From: Frondihabitans sucicola
GTDB taxonomy: Bacteria > Actinomycetota > Actinomycetes > Actinomycetales > Microbacteriaceae
NCBI RefSeq assembly: GCF_030296615.1
Contig: NZ_AP027732.1
Location: forward strand, 2,609,042-2,673,041
Length of the DNA stretch: 64,000 nucleotides
Reading direction: 5' to 3'
Both the position numbers and the translations under genes were made by a program. Below, piece after piece: positions 10,318 through 19,051 of the stretch. The notes under the pieces were generated by a model. The model ran no database searches. It saw nothing but the letters and a program-made list of their open reading frames with translations, and was not told the origin of the DNA. Each line of letters opens with the position of its first letter. Positions within the stretch are counted from its first letter, which is position 1.

Positions 10318-10854
10318 GCACCGCCTCCAGCGCCGAGACCGACACGAACTCCTCTCCCGGAGCGGGCGCGACGACGATCGCGCGGGGTCGTCCGTCCACG
10401 TAGGCTGCGTGTCCCTCGACGACGTCGCCCATCGACGACCCCACGAACGGGCCGTGGATGTCGGCGCCGTCTGCGCCGTCTGCGTTGGCAGCGTCGGCAG
10501 CGCGCTCCGCGAAGCGCCGTTCTGCCGCTGCGGCGTCCGTGCGGAGGACGACCTCGACGAAGCGGGCGCCCCGGGATCCTGCTGTCGCTTCGAGCGTCTC
10601 TGCGAACCCTGGCCGCGAGAGGTATTGCGGCACGACGACGTCCCGCCCGCTGCCGAGGTGCGTGCGGATCATCGCCAGCGCCAGCTCCCGAGCCACCAGC
10701 CCGGCGGAGAGCGGATCGTCACGCCACCCACCCAGCATCGAGCGCACCAGGTCGATGTCGAGCACGAGGGCCAGGGGTGCTCGGCGGCCCAGGCTCGCGC
10801 CAGCGTCGACTTGCCGGTCGCGGGCGTCCCGTTCAGCAGGATCAGCGTCGCCAT
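10298..10854 (-). CDS. P-loop kinase-like ATP-binding protein (one-base frameshift)
   Basis: A small P-loop protein of about 185 residues. Walker A is LNGTPATGKST near the N-terminus, followed by VLDIDLVRSMLGGW, the catalytic-Asp/lid region VVPQYLSRPGF and an Arg-containing lid (AAAERRFAERA). The layout resembles the AAA_33/chloramphenicol-phosphotransferase-like kinases, which phosphorylate small molecules; the substrate is unknown. The frame breaks near 10778 where CCCC should be CCCCC (EHPLALVLDIDL). The repeat element at 10915-11005 lies just upstream of its start. Confidence 0.72.
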
Positions 10855-10914
10855 GCCTCCACCCTCTCACTCCCGCCCGCCCCTACCCCCTGCCGCCCTC
10901 CGCCCCCTCCGCCT

Positions 10915-11005
10915 CCTCCCGAAATCGAAGGGGATTCTCGTCTCGCACCCCGTTCGGCCGCCTGACTGCGGGCCGGCAGCCAGCATCCCCTTCGATTTCG
11001 GGAGG
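10915..11005. repeat. inverted-repeat element, copy 1 of 4
   Basis: Two perfect 21-bp arms (10915-10935 and 10985-11005) carry the family core GAAATCGAAGGGGAT and its complement. They enclose about 49 nt, or 47 nt when measured between the 16-bp cores used for all copies. The left arm is preceded by a C-rich tract (CCCTCCGCCCCCTCC-like) and the right arm is followed by a G-rich one (GGGTGGGGTGGGGCGG). The copy sits between two reverse-strand genes, downstream of the phosphotransferase gene (next toward higher coordinates) and upstream of the kinase start. The interior does not match the other copies. Confidence 0.85.
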
Positions 11006-11043
11006 GTGGGGTGGGGCGGCGTGGTGGCTGAGGCGGGACGCCG

Positions 11044-11939
11044 TCAGAGCTCGGGCGCTTCGAGGAGTCGTCGGACCGTGCTGAGGCCGAGGGCGCTGGC
11101 AGCGGGGTTCGACTCGCGGTAGTACCAGACCAGGCCCATCGCCTGCTCGAGGGCCCAGCCGGCACCTCGCCGCCACTCGGCGTCGTCGCCGCCGACGCCG
11201 CTTCGAAAGACGTCGCGGGCCGCAGCGTCGAGCAGATGCCAGCCCGCAACGAGATCGAGCGCAGGATCGGCGGGCGCGAACCCGCCCCCGTCGAGCACGC
11301 CGAGCAGCCGCTCCCCTTCCACCAGGAGGTTGGCCGGGATCAGGTCGCGGTGGTTCATCGTCAGTGTCGACGGCGCCGGAAGGTCTCGGACGCTTCGCCA
11401 GAGCGCTCGGGCGCCGGCCACGTCGACCAGGCCTTCGCTCTCCGCGAAGCAGCGCTCGACCCAGAAATCGTGATCGGCCAGCAGACCGCCTCGTCCTCCA
11501 CTGTCGAACCGGCGGCCCCGCGTATCGGCGCCGCGGAGCGCCAAGACCAGACCCGTGAGATCACCCGCGAACTGCGGTGACCCCGCGAGCCCCTCGGGGG
11601 TGGCGGTCTCGCCCGGCAACCACGTCTGCACGGACCACGGAAGCGGATAACCCTCGCCGGGCTCGCCGATCGCCACCACCTGGGGTGTCGGCACCGGGCA
11701 ACTGGCGGTCAACTCGTCCATGGCCGCGGCCTCCGCGCGGAGGGTGTCGAGCACTGTCGCAGGATCGGCGTCGTGCAGGGGAAGCGCGCGGTCAGGTTCT
11801 CGCCCACTCGGAAGATGGCGTTCTCGGTCCCGGTCGAGTGCACGGGCTCGACGAGCTCGTCGCGCCACTCGGGGAACTGGGTCGCGAGGAGGCCGGCCGC
11901 GACGTCGGCGTCGACGGGCAACTGATCGTCGTGCATCAT
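11044..11939 (-). CDS. aminoglycoside phosphotransferase-family kinase (one-base frameshift)
   Basis: An APH/choline-kinase-fold protein of about 298 residues. The N-lobe has STGTENAIFRVGENLTARFP. The catalytic loop is NHRDLIPANLLVEG (HxDxxxxN), followed by GVLDGGGFAPADPALDLVAGWHLL, the metal-binding Asp segment. Family members phosphorylate aminoglycosides, macrolides, homoserine or sugars, so resistance cannot be assumed. The frame breaks near 11779 in a CCCC run (reverse strand); one more C joins ARFP to LHDADPATVL. Adjacent ATG codons at 11939 and 11936 follow a weak AGGG site. The gene ends 39 nt from repeat copy 1. Confidence 0.78.
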
Positions 11940-11993
11940 CGCCCTGAGCCTGGCCGACGCGCGGGTCGAGTGCAACCCCGCGGCCGGGAACGA

Positions 11994-12025
11994 CGAAGGC
12001 GCCCGACCGAAGTCGGGCGCCTTCG
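11994..12025 (-). terminator. intrinsic-type terminator after rpmE2
   Basis: A perfect 14-bp stem (CGAAGGCGCCCGAC / GTCGGGCGCCTTCG) with a CGAA tetraloop starts 15 nt after the rpmE2 stop. No long U run follows, as is usual in high-GC actinobacteria. Confidence 0.8.
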
Positions 12026-12040
12026 CGGTGAAGCTGCGGC

Positions 12041-12292
12041 CTACTTGCTGCCGAAGTTCTTGAAGCGCTGGTTGAACTTCTCGACGCGACCGGCCGAGTC
12101 GAGGATGCGCTGCTTGCCCGTGTAGAACGGGTGCGAAGCCGACGAGATCTCGACGTCGATGACGGGGTACGTGACGCCGTCGAGCTCGATCGTCTTGTCG
12201 CTGGTCGCGGTCGAACGGGTGAGGAAGGTCTCACCGGACGCGAGGTCGCGGAACACGATCGGGTTGTAGTCGGGGTGGGTGTCGGTCTTCAT
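12041..12292 (-). CDS. rpmE2: 50S ribosomal protein L31 type B
   Basis: An 83-residue ribosomal protein. [25 protein letters not shown] and [28 protein letters not shown] are the type-B hallmarks. The CxxC zinc cysteines of type-A L31 are absent, so this is the zinc-independent form, which in many bacteria replaces the zinc form under zinc limitation. The ATG at 12292 has GAGGAA 5 nt upstream and is preferred over a TTG 12 nt earlier. A hairpin lies 22 nt upstream in the leader, and a strong terminator follows. Confidence 0.95.
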   Translation of the reverse strand: MKTDTHPDYNPIVFRDLASGETFLTRSTATSDKTIELDGVTYPVIDVEISSASHPFYTGKQRILDSAGRVEKFNQRFKNFGSK

Positions 12293-12313
12293 GGGATTCC
12301 TCAACGTGTGTGT

Positions 12314-12333
12314 GCGCTGGTTTTTGCCAGCGC
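12314..12333 (-). promoter_or_regulatory. hairpin in the rpmE2 leader
   Basis: GCGCTGG / CCAGCGC (7-bp stem, 6-nt loop TTTTTG on the forward strand) lies 22 nt upstream of the rpmE2 start codon, on the transcribed side. It could modulate translation or be part of the promoter region. The divergent peptide transporter promoter begins only about 30 nt away. Its function is not established. Confidence 0.35.
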
Positions 12334-12362
12334 GGATTTGGTGGCAGCCAGGGCCAGCTGTC

Positions 12363-12368
12363 TACGAT
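12363..12368 (+). promoter_or_regulatory. leaderless -10 box of the peptide transporter gene
   Basis: TACGAT ends 5 nt before ATG 12374. This supports the ATG over longer in-frame upstream starts that would run into the rpmE2 gene. No ribosome site is seen before the ATG. Confidence 0.45.
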
Positions 12369-12373
12369 ACACC

Positions 12374-13831
12374 ATGGACTCCGGCAAAGAAGCTGTCCGC
12401 GATGCCCGATTCTTCGGGCAACCACGCTCCCTCGCGACCCTCTTCGGGGTCGAACTCTGGGAGCGCTTCTCGTTCTACGGCATGCAGGGAATCCTGCTCC
12501 TCTACCTCTACTTCAGCGTCCGTGACGGCGGCCTCGGCATCGACAAGGGGACGGCTGCGGGCATCGTCGGCGCGTACGGGGGCGGCGTCTACCTCGCCAC
12601 CATTCTCGGTGCCTGGGTCGCCGATCGTCTCCTCGACGCCCAGCGAACTCTTCTCGTCAGCGCCGTCGTCGTCATGGCCGGGCACGTGGCCCTCGCCCTC
12701 CTGCCGGGGGTCGCCGGGGTCGGCGTCGGCCTGATCCTGATCGCCGTGGGCAGCGGAGGTCTCAAGGCGACGGCGACGACCCTGGTCGGCACCCTCTACA
12801 GCGAAGACGATCCGCGTCGTGACGCCGGTTTCTCGCTCTACTACCTCGGCATCAATCTGGGTGCGTTCCTCGGGCCGATCCTGACCGGGATCCTGCAGGA
12901 CAGCATCGGCTTCCACTACGGCTTCGGCCTCGCCGCCGTCGGCATGGCCGCGGGCCTCGCGCAGTACCTGGTGTCGCGGAAGAACCTGCCGTCCGCCTCG
13001 CGAGAGGTGCCCAACCCGCTCCCCCGGCAGAAGCTGCCTCGTATCGTCGGGGTGGCCGTCGGCGCGGTCGCCGTCATCGTGGCCGCCGTCCTGACGCGTC
13101 TCATCACGGCCTCGAACCTCGCGCTCGTCGTCATCGTCGTGACCGCGGTCGCCTCGGTGATCTACTTCGTCGTGATCCTGACCAGCCGTTCGATCAGCTC
13201 GGACGAGCGCTCCCGCGTCGTCGCCTTCATCCCCCTGTTCGTCGCCAGCGCGGTGTTCTGGTCGATCTATCAGCAGCAGTTCACCGTGCTGACCCTCTAC
13301 ACCGACGAGCGACTCGACCGGTCGGTGTTCGGCTGGGAGTTCCCGATCCCGTGGGTGCAGTCGATCAACCCCGTCTTCATCATCATCCTGTCGGGCGTCT
13401 TCGCCGCGATCTGGACGAAGCTCGGCACCCGGCAGCCGGCGACGCCCGTGAAGTTCGCGGGTGGCGCGATCGTCGTGGGTCTCGCGTTCCTGCTCTTCCT
13501 GCCGTTCTCCGGAACGGGGACGCACGGGACGCCGGTTCTCGCCATCGTGCTCATCCTGCTGGTGTTCACGGTCGCCGAGCTCCTGCTGTCGCCGGTCGGC
13601 CTGTCGGCGGCCACGAAGCTCGCGCCGGAGAAGTTCCGGACGCAGATGGTCGCGCTGTTCTTCCTGTCGGTCGCACTCGGGTCGGCCGCCTCCGGCCTTC
13701 TCGCCGGCGCCTACGATCCGACGAACGAGGTGCCGTACTTCGGCCTGCTAGGGATCGTCTCGATCGCCGTGGGCGTCGTGCTGCTGGTGCTGGCCAGGCC
13801 GGTGCTCCGCCTGATGCGTGGCGTCCGCTGA
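12374..13831 (+). CDS. POT/PTR-family peptide:proton symporter (DtpT-like)
   Basis: A 485-residue inner-membrane transporter of the proton-dependent oligopeptide family, importing di- and tripeptides. The first helix carries the family motif ELWERFSFYGMQGILLLYL (ExxER-like, here ELWERFSFYG). The PTR2 signature region is LYYLGINLGAFLGPILTG, and the C-terminal bundle has FWSIYQQQ. About 14 hydrophobic helices can be counted. The start is ATG 12374, supported by a -10 box 5 nt upstream. It is a single-gene unit ending in a bidirectional hairpin. Confidence 0.92.
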   Translation: MDSGKEAVRDARFFGQPRSLATLFGVELWERFSFYGMQGILLLYLYFSVRDGGLGIDKGTAAGIVGAYGGGVYLATILGAWVADRLLDAQRTLLVSAVVVMAGHVALALLPGVAGVGVGLILIAVGSGGLKATATTLVGTLYSEDDPRRDAGFSLYYLGINLGAFLGPILTGILQDSIGFHYGFGLAAVGMAAGLAQYLVSRKNLPSASREVPNPLPRQKLPRIVGVAVGAVAVIVAAVLTRLITASNLALVVIVVTAVASVIYFVVILTSRSISSDERSRVVAFIPLFVASAVFWSIYQQQFTVLTLYTDERLDRSVFGWEFPIPWVQSINPVFIIILSGVFAAIWTKLGTRQPATPVKFAGGAIVVGLAFLLFLPFSGTGTHGTPVLAIVLILLVFTVAELLLSPVGLSAATKLAPEKFRTQMVALFFLSVALGSAASGLLAGAYDPTNEVPYFGLLGIVSIAVGVVLLVLARPVLRLMRGVR

Positions 13832-13866
13832 CGTGACCGTCGCACAAGCCGCACAACCGGATTGGG

Positions 13867-13898
13867 CTCGCCCGACGCACCGTTACAGGTCGGGCGAG
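13867..13898. terminator. bidirectional hairpin between convergent genes
   Basis: A 10-bp stem CTCGCCCGAC / GTCGGGCGAG with a 12-nt loop lies in the 94-bp gap between the peptide transporter (+) and the ABC ATPase (-). It can terminate both. Confidence 0.65.
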
Positions 13899-13925
13899 TG
13901 GTTTGTGGTGGCGTGACTACCGGTG

Positions 13926-14711
<786 letters not shown>

Positions 14712-14717
14712 GGTCAA

Positions 14718-14723
14718 ACTCTA
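14718..14723 (-). promoter_or_regulatory. leaderless -10 box of the ABC ATPase gene
   Basis: TAGAGT on the reverse strand ends 6 nt before ATG 14711. The same spacing is found at many genes in this window. Confidence 0.45.
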
Positions 14724-14824
14724 TTCCACGCTGCCCGGGCGAACGGCGAACGAATCGTGTCGGTGGACAACTCGTGTCGACGGGATCTCTCGGCGCGCCG
14801 CCGGGACGTCACCTGCCCGCGGCG

Positions 14825-16006
14825 TCAGACGAGCGATCGGTAGATCTCGAGCGTGCGCTCGGCGATGCTCGCCCAGCTGAAGTCCTGTTCGGCCCTCGCC
14901 CGCCCGGCTCGGCCCATGAGCCGTGCCATTCCGGTGTCGGCCACGGTCTCGGTGAGAGCCGCCGCGAGATCCTGCACGAATTTGTCGGGGTCGAGAGGGG
15001 TTCCGGTGCCGTCGGTGGCCTGTTCGATCGGTACCAGGCGACCCGTGAAGCCGTCGGCGACGACCTCGGGGATGCCACCCGTGGCCGTGCCGACCACGGG
15101 GAGGCCACAGGCCATCGCCTCGAGGTTGACGATGCCGAGGGGCTCGTAGATGGACGGGCAGACGAAGACCGTAGCGCTGGAGAGGACGGCGCAGAGCTCG
15201 TCGCGCGGCAGGATCCGTTCGATCCAGACGACGCCGGTACGGGTCTGCTGCAGCTCTTCGACGAGCCCGGTCACCTCGGCCATGATCTCCGGGGTGTCGG
15301 GTGCACCGGCGCAGAGAATGAGCTGGACGTCGTCCGGAAGGAGCGCGGCCGCCCGCAGCAGGTAGGGAAGGCCCTTCTGCCGCGTGATCCTGCCCACGAA
15401 GACCACGGCGGGGCGATCCGGGTCGATCCCGAGCGAACGGACGAGCTCGGGTTCGTCGAGGCGCCGCCAGGACTCGAGATCGATGCCGTTGTAGACGACG
15501 CTCACCTTGGCAGGATCGATGGTCGGATAGGAGCGCAGGATGTCGCGCCGCATGCCGTCGCTCACGGCGATCACGGCGTCGGAGGTCTCGTACGCCTGCC
15601 TCTCGATCCAGCTCGACACGCGGTAGCCGCCGCCGAGCTGCTCGGCCTTCCAGGGACGGAGCGGCTCGAGGGAGTGGGCGGTGAGGACGTGCGGGACATC
15701 GTGGAGCATCTGCGCGAGCTGCCCGGCGGCGTTCGCGTACCAGGTGTGCGAGTGGACGACGTCGGCCCCCTCGACGTCCTGGGCGATGGCGACGTCGACC
15801 CCGAGGGTCTTGAGCGCTCCGTTGGCGTCGCTCAACTCGACGAGGTCGGGGTAGCCGGTGGTGCCGTCTTCGTCGACCGCGTCGCCGAACGCGCGCACGC
15901 GGACGTCGATCGACGGACGGAGGGCCTTGACCAGCTCCGTCACATGGACGCCCGCGCCGCCGTAGACGTTCGGCGGGTATTCCTTGGTGATCACATCGAC
16001 TCGCAC
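14825..16006 (-). CDS. glgA: glycogen synthase / alpha-maltose-1-phosphate synthase (GlgA/GlgM type)
   Basis: A 393-residue GT-B glycosyltransferase (GT4) using ADP-glucose. The N-terminus is VITKEYPPNVYGGAGVHV with the donor/acceptor glycine loop, then VHSHTWYANAAG, TAHSLEPLRPWK, the Lys/Arg site VGRITRQKGL and the E(x7)E site YEPLGIVNLEAMACG. Its length and sequence match the actinobacterial class, whose mycobacterial member (GlgM) makes maltose-1-phosphate for the GlgE pathway. It is divergent from glgC, which makes its ADP-glucose substrate. The GTG start at 16006 follows TACGGT by 7 nt. Confidence 0.93.
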   Translation of the reverse strand: MRVDVITKEYPPNVYGGAGVHVTELVKALRPSIDVRVRAFGDAVDEDGTTGYPDLVELSDANGALKTLGVDVAIAQDVEGADVVHSHTWYANAAGQLAQMLHDVPHVLTAHSLEPLRPWKAEQLGGGYRVSSWIERQAYETSDAVIAVSDGMRRDILRSYPTIDPAKVSVVYNGIDLESWRRLDEPELVRSLGIDPDRPAVVFVGRITRQKGLPYLLRAAALLPDDVQLILCAGAPDTPEIMAEVTGLVEELQQTRTGVVWIERILPRDELCAVLSSATVFVCPSIYEPLGIVNLEAMACGLPVVGTATGGIPEVVADGFTGRLVPIEQATDGTGTPLDPDKFVQDLAAALTETVADTGMARLMGRAGRARAEQDFSWASIAERTLEIYRSLV

Positions 16007-16013
16007 GACGCTT

Positions 16014-16047
16014 ACCGTAGTCGTCCGCGCGCGAAACGTGCCATTCT
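16014..16047. promoter_or_regulatory. compact divergent glgA/glgC promoter region
   Basis: The 47 bp between the two start codons hold a reverse-strand TACGGT (16014-16019), 7 nt before the glgA GTG, and a forward CATTCT (16042-16047), 6 nt before the glgC ATG. Both fit leaderless transcription, so any regulator binding here would control both ADP-glucose genes together. Confidence 0.45.
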
Positions 16048-16053
16048 GGCGTC

Positions 16054-17295
16054 ATGGCATCAAAGAAGATCTTCGGCATCGTGTTGGCCGGCGGAGAAGG
16101 CAAGCGACTGATGCCCCTCACAGCGGACCGCGCGAAGCCCGCAGTCCCTTTCGGCGGCAACTACCGCCTCATCGACTTCGCGCTCTCCAATCTCATCAAC
16201 TCGGGGCTCCGTCAGATCGTCGTCCTGACGCAGTACAAGTCGCACAGTCTCGACCGCCACGTCTCGCAGACGTGGAGCATCGAGGGTCTGCTCGGCGCGT
16301 ACGTGGCCTCCGTTCCGGCCCAGCAACGCCTCGGCAAGCGCTGGTTCGCCGGCAGCGCCGACGCGATCCTGCAGAGCCTCAACCTGCTCCGCGACGAGAA
16401 GCCCGACATCGTCGTCGTGGTCGGCGCGGACCACGTCTACCGGATGGACTTCGCGCAGATGGTCGAGGCGCACATCGCCTCCGGCAAGAGCGCCACCGTC
16501 GCGGCGATCCGCCAGCCGATCTCGCTGGCCGACCAGTTCGGGGTCATCCAGACCAAGGCCGACGACGCCACCCTCATCGACGCCTTCCTCGAGAAGCCGA
16601 AAGATCCGGTCGGGCTCGCCGACTCCCCCGACGAAGTCCTGGCCTCGATGGGCAACTACGTCTTCAATGCCGACGCGCTGATCGACGCCGTGCTCCGCGA
16701 CGGCGAGAACACCTCGTCGAACCACGACATGGGCGGCGACATCATCCCCGACTTCGTGTCGCGCGGCGACGCCGCCGTCTACGACCTCAACCGCAACGAG
16801 GTGCCCGGGTCGACCGAGCGCGATCGCTACTACTGGCGCGACGTCGGAACGATCGACTCCTTCTACGACGCCCACCGCGACCTCATCGCCGCACTGCCGG
16901 TCTTCAACCTGTACAACACCGCCTGGCCGATCTTCAGCCAGCAGCTCAACTCGCCGCCCGCCAAGTTTGGGCGCGACGAGCACGGCAACCCGGGCAGCGT
17001 CATCGAGTCGATCGTCTCGCTCGGCACGCTCGCGGTCGGCTCGCACATCGAGCGCAGCGTGGTGGGCCCCTGGAACACCCTCGACTCAGGATCCCGCGTC
17101 GTCGACTCCGTGCTCTTCGACCGCATCTACGTCGGCAAGAACTCGATCGTCAATCGCGCGATCCTCGACAAGGACGTCGTCATCGTCGACGGCGCGCATG
17201 TCGGGCTCGACGCGGAGGCCGACCGGGCTCGTGGCTTCACCGTGACGCCCTCCGGCATCACCGTGGTCGGCAAGGGCGTTCGCGTCGAGCAGTAG
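16054..17295 (+). CDS. glgC: glucose-1-phosphate adenylyltransferase (ADP-glucose pyrophosphorylase)
   Basis: GlgC makes ADP-glucose from ATP and glucose-1-phosphate, the committed step to glycogen and to GlgM products. The 413-residue protein has the nucleotidyltransferase loop LAGGEGKRLMPLTADRAKPAVPFGGNYRL split over residues 10-40, the DHVYRMD catalytic region, the substrate loop FLEKPKDP and a C-terminal left-handed beta-helix (SGSRVVDSVLFDRIYVGKNS) for allostery and oligomerisation. The start is ATG 16054. It is followed by a 59-bp palindromic terminator and then serB. Confidence 0.96.
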   Translation: MASKKIFGIVLAGGEGKRLMPLTADRAKPAVPFGGNYRLIDFALSNLINSGLRQIVVLTQYKSHSLDRHVSQTWSIEGLLGAYVASVPAQQRLGKRWFAGSADAILQSLNLLRDEKPDIVVVVGADHVYRMDFAQMVEAHIASGKSATVAAIRQPISLADQFGVIQTKADDATLIDAFLEKPKDPVGLADSPDEVLASMGNYVFNADALIDAVLRDGENTSSNHDMGGDIIPDFVSRGDAAVYDLNRNEVPGSTERDRYYWRDVGTIDSFYDAHRDLIAALPVFNLYNTAWPIFSQQLNSPPAKFGRDEHGNPGSVIESIVSLGTLAVGSHIERSVVGPWNTLDSGSRVVDSVLFDRIYVGKNSIVNRAILDKDVVIVDGAHVGLDAEADRARGFTVTPSGITVVGKGVRVEQ

Positions 17296-17307
17296 CACCT
17301 CTGCCGT

Positions 17308-17366
17308 AACGCGTTTTGCGGACGTTCCACCCTGCCGCGGCAGGGCGGAACGTCCGCAAACGCGTT
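17308..17366 (+). terminator. 59-bp near-perfect palindrome after glgC
   Basis: The arms run from AACGCGTTTTGCGGACGTTC to GAACGTCCGCAAACGCGTT around a CCGCGG centre, a stem of about 29 bp with only one bulged base and one mismatch. It begins 12 nt after the glgC stop. The stem is far longer than the other terminators here (10-19 bp), so it may have another role such as a protein-binding or processing site. Confidence 0.65.
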
Positions 17367-17409
17367 GCGGCGAAGGCTCCGGTCGACGTCACAGCCGTGG
17401 GACGGCCAG

Positions 17410-17415
17410 TAACCT
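17410..17415 (+). promoter_or_regulatory. leaderless -10 box of serB
   Basis: TAACCT ends 6 nt before the GTG start at 17422. No ribosome site is present, and no convincing -35 is seen. Confidence 0.45.
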
Positions 17416-17421
17416 GGGCGA

Positions 17422-18060
17422 GTGCCGCGCTTCCTTGTCGTCCTCGACGTCGACTCCACGCTCATCGAGAACGAGGTGATCGAGCTTCTGGCGTCGGTCG
17501 CGGGCTCCCACGACGCCGTGCGCGACATCACCGAGCGGGCGATGGCGGGCGAGCTCGACTTCGCCGCGAGCCTCCGGGAGCGCGTGGCGACGCTCACGAC
17601 GCTCCCCGTCTCGTGTTTCGACGAGGCGTTGGCCGCCGTCACCGTCACGCGGGGCGTCCCCGAACTCATCGCAGGCGTCCACGCCGCGGGCGGCTTCGTC
17701 GGCGTGGTCTCGGGCGGGTTCCACGAGATCCTCGACCCTCTGGCCGCGTCGCTCGGTCTCGACCACTGGCGGGCCAATCGGCTCGCCAGCGTAGACGGCC
17801 GCCTCACGGGCGAGGTCGACGGCCCCGTCATCGACGCCGAGGCGAAGGCTGCGGCGCTCCGCGAGTGGGCGCAGGATCACGGCGTCCCCCTCACCAGGAC
17901 CGTCGCGATCGGCGACGGCGCCAACGACCTGCAGATGATGCAGGCCGCCGGACTCTCCGTGGCGTTCGACGCCAAGCCGCGCGTCCGAGCCGCCGCCGAC
18001 GTGGCGATCGACGTGCGCGACCTGTCGCAGGTGCTGCCGCTGCTCGGCCTCCGCGGCTGA
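17422..18060 (+). CDS. serB: phosphoserine phosphatase
   Basis: SerB hydrolyses O-phosphoserine, the last step of serine synthesis. The 212-residue HAD enzyme has motif I VLDVDSTLIENE with the nucleophile Asp, the helical cap with ERAMAGELDFAASLRERV, motif II VVSGGF, motif III Lys in AEAKAAALREW and motif IV AIGDGANDLQMM. It lacks the N-terminal ACT domains found in mycobacterial SerB2, so it corresponds to the short form. The GTG start is supported by its -10 box. Confidence 0.92.
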   Translation: MPRFLVVLDVDSTLIENEVIELLASVAGSHDAVRDITERAMAGELDFAASLRERVATLTTLPVSCFDEALAAVTVTRGVPELIAGVHAAGGFVGVVSGGFHEILDPLAASLGLDHWRANRLASVDGRLTGEVDGPVIDAEAKAAALREWAQDHGVPLTRTVAIGDGANDLQMMQAAGLSVAFDAKPRVRAAADVAIDVRDLSQVLPLLGLRG

Positions 18061-18144
18061 CGCCGCTTCGGCCGCGCCGCCCGTTCACCGATCTACCCGC
18101 CGCCCCGCCCTGCCCCGTTCTGCGAGTGCGGCGCCGAAAGCACG

Positions 18145-18180
18145 GAGTCCGCCCCGACCGCAGAGCGGCGGGGCGGACTC
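18145..18180. terminator. bidirectional terminator between serB and fabG
   Basis: A perfect 12-bp stem GAGTCCGCCCCG / CGGGGCGGACTC with a 12-nt loop lies between the convergent serB (+) and fabG (-) genes. Confidence 0.75.
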
Positions 18181-18201
18181 CTCCAGTCGATGGAGCAGAC
18201 C

Positions 18202-18912
18202 TCAGTGGCCCATCCCGAGGCCGCCGTCGACGGGGATGACGGCGCCCGAGATGTAGCCGGCGTCGTCGGACGAGAGCCAGGTGATGGCCTTCGCGACGTC
18301 GTCCGCCGTGCCGTATCGGCCGGCGGGAATGCTCTTCTTGTACTCGGCCTGCTGGGCCTCGGGAAGGACGGCCGTCATGTCGGTCTCTATGAACCCCGGC
18401 GCGACGACGTTGGCGGTGATACCCCGGGCGCCCAGCTCGCGCGTGATGGAGCGCGCGAAGCCGACGAGGCCGCTCTTGGAGGCGGCGTAATTGGCCTGAC
18501 CCGCGCTGCCGTAGAGGCCGACCACGCTGGAGACCAGCACGATCCTGCCGAAGCGCGCTTTGAGCATGCCCTTGGAGGCACGCTTCACGACGCGGAACGT
18601 GCCGCCGAGGTTCGTGTCGAGGACGGAGGTGAAGTCGTCTTCGGACATGCGCATCAGCAGGGTGTCCTTGGTGATGCCCGCGTTGGCCACGACGACCTCG
18701 ACCGGGCCGAGCTCCTGCTCCACCTGAGTGAATGCGGCGTCGATCGAGGCGGCGTCGGTCATCTCGGCCCGCACCGTCAGTGTGCCCTCGGGGCCCTCGC
18801 CCGAGCGGGCGGTGACGGCCACGCGGTGGCCGTCGGCGACGAACTGGGAGGCGATGGCGAAACCGATTCCGCGGTTGCCTCCGGTGACCAGGACGGTGCG
18901 TGGCGTGGTCAT
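18202..18912 (-). CDS. fabG: 3-oxoacyl-[acyl-carrier-protein] reductase
   Basis: FabG reduces 3-oxoacyl-ACP with NADPH in fatty acid elongation. The 236-residue SDR has the cofactor loop TGGNRGIGFAI, NAG in VVANAGITKD, the catalytic Ser in VLVSSVVGLYG and the YxxxK motif as YAASK, then VAPGFIETDMT and a C-terminal GAVIPVDGGLGMGH. The ATG at 18912 has GGAG upstream. A -10 box (TAGGCT, reverse strand 18977-18982) would give a leader of about 60 nt. Other SDR functions are possible, but the match to FabG is close. Confidence 0.9.
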   Translation of the reverse strand: MTTPRTVLVTGGNRGIGFAIASQFVADGHRVAVTARSGEGPEGTLTVRAEMTDAASIDAAFTQVEQELGPVEVVVANAGITKDTLLMRMSEDDFTSVLDTNLGGTFRVVKRASKGMLKARFGRIVLVSSVVGLYGSAGQANYAASKSGLVGFARSITRELGARGITANVVAPGFIETDMTAVLPEAQQAEYKKSIPAGRYGTADDVAKAITWLSSDDAGYISGAVIPVDGGLGMGH

Positions 18913-18976
18913 GAGTGTCTCCAAGTCGTTCGGTGTCGAGAGATCGGCGGGCGCACAGCTCGCATCGACCCCGACA

Positions 18977-18982
18977 AGCCTA
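18977..18982 (-). promoter_or_regulatory. -10 box of fabG
   Basis: TAGGCT on the reverse strand sits 64 nt upstream of the fabG start. It leaves room for the GGAG ribosome site, so this is a leadered promoter, back to back with the leaderless signal at 19003. Confidence 0.35.
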
Positions 18983-19002
18983 GTGTCGTGCCGAGAACGA
19001 CT

Positions 19003-19047
19003 TAGCATTGTCCTGTGCGTTCGACCGAAACGCCCCCGAGCCCGTGA
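19003..19047 (+). promoter_or_regulatory. -10 box with leaderless GTG frame ahead of the DUF3099 gene
   Basis: TAGCAT (19003-19008) ends 6 nt before a GTG at 19015. That frame runs ten codons (reads VRSTETPPSP) and stops at 19045-19047, four bases before the ATG of the DUF3099 gene. It is either a leaderless upstream ORF, or the true gene start with one C too many in the CCCCC run at 19032-19036. Removing one C reads through as PRAREHMKIK in frame. Confidence 0.45.
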
Positions 19048-19051
19048 GCAC

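Noticed and set aside
11044..11939. Aminoglycoside resistance gene
   Set aside because: The kinase fold is clear, but the family is broad and nothing in the sequence or context (no mobile element, composition like its neighbours) supports acquired resistance.
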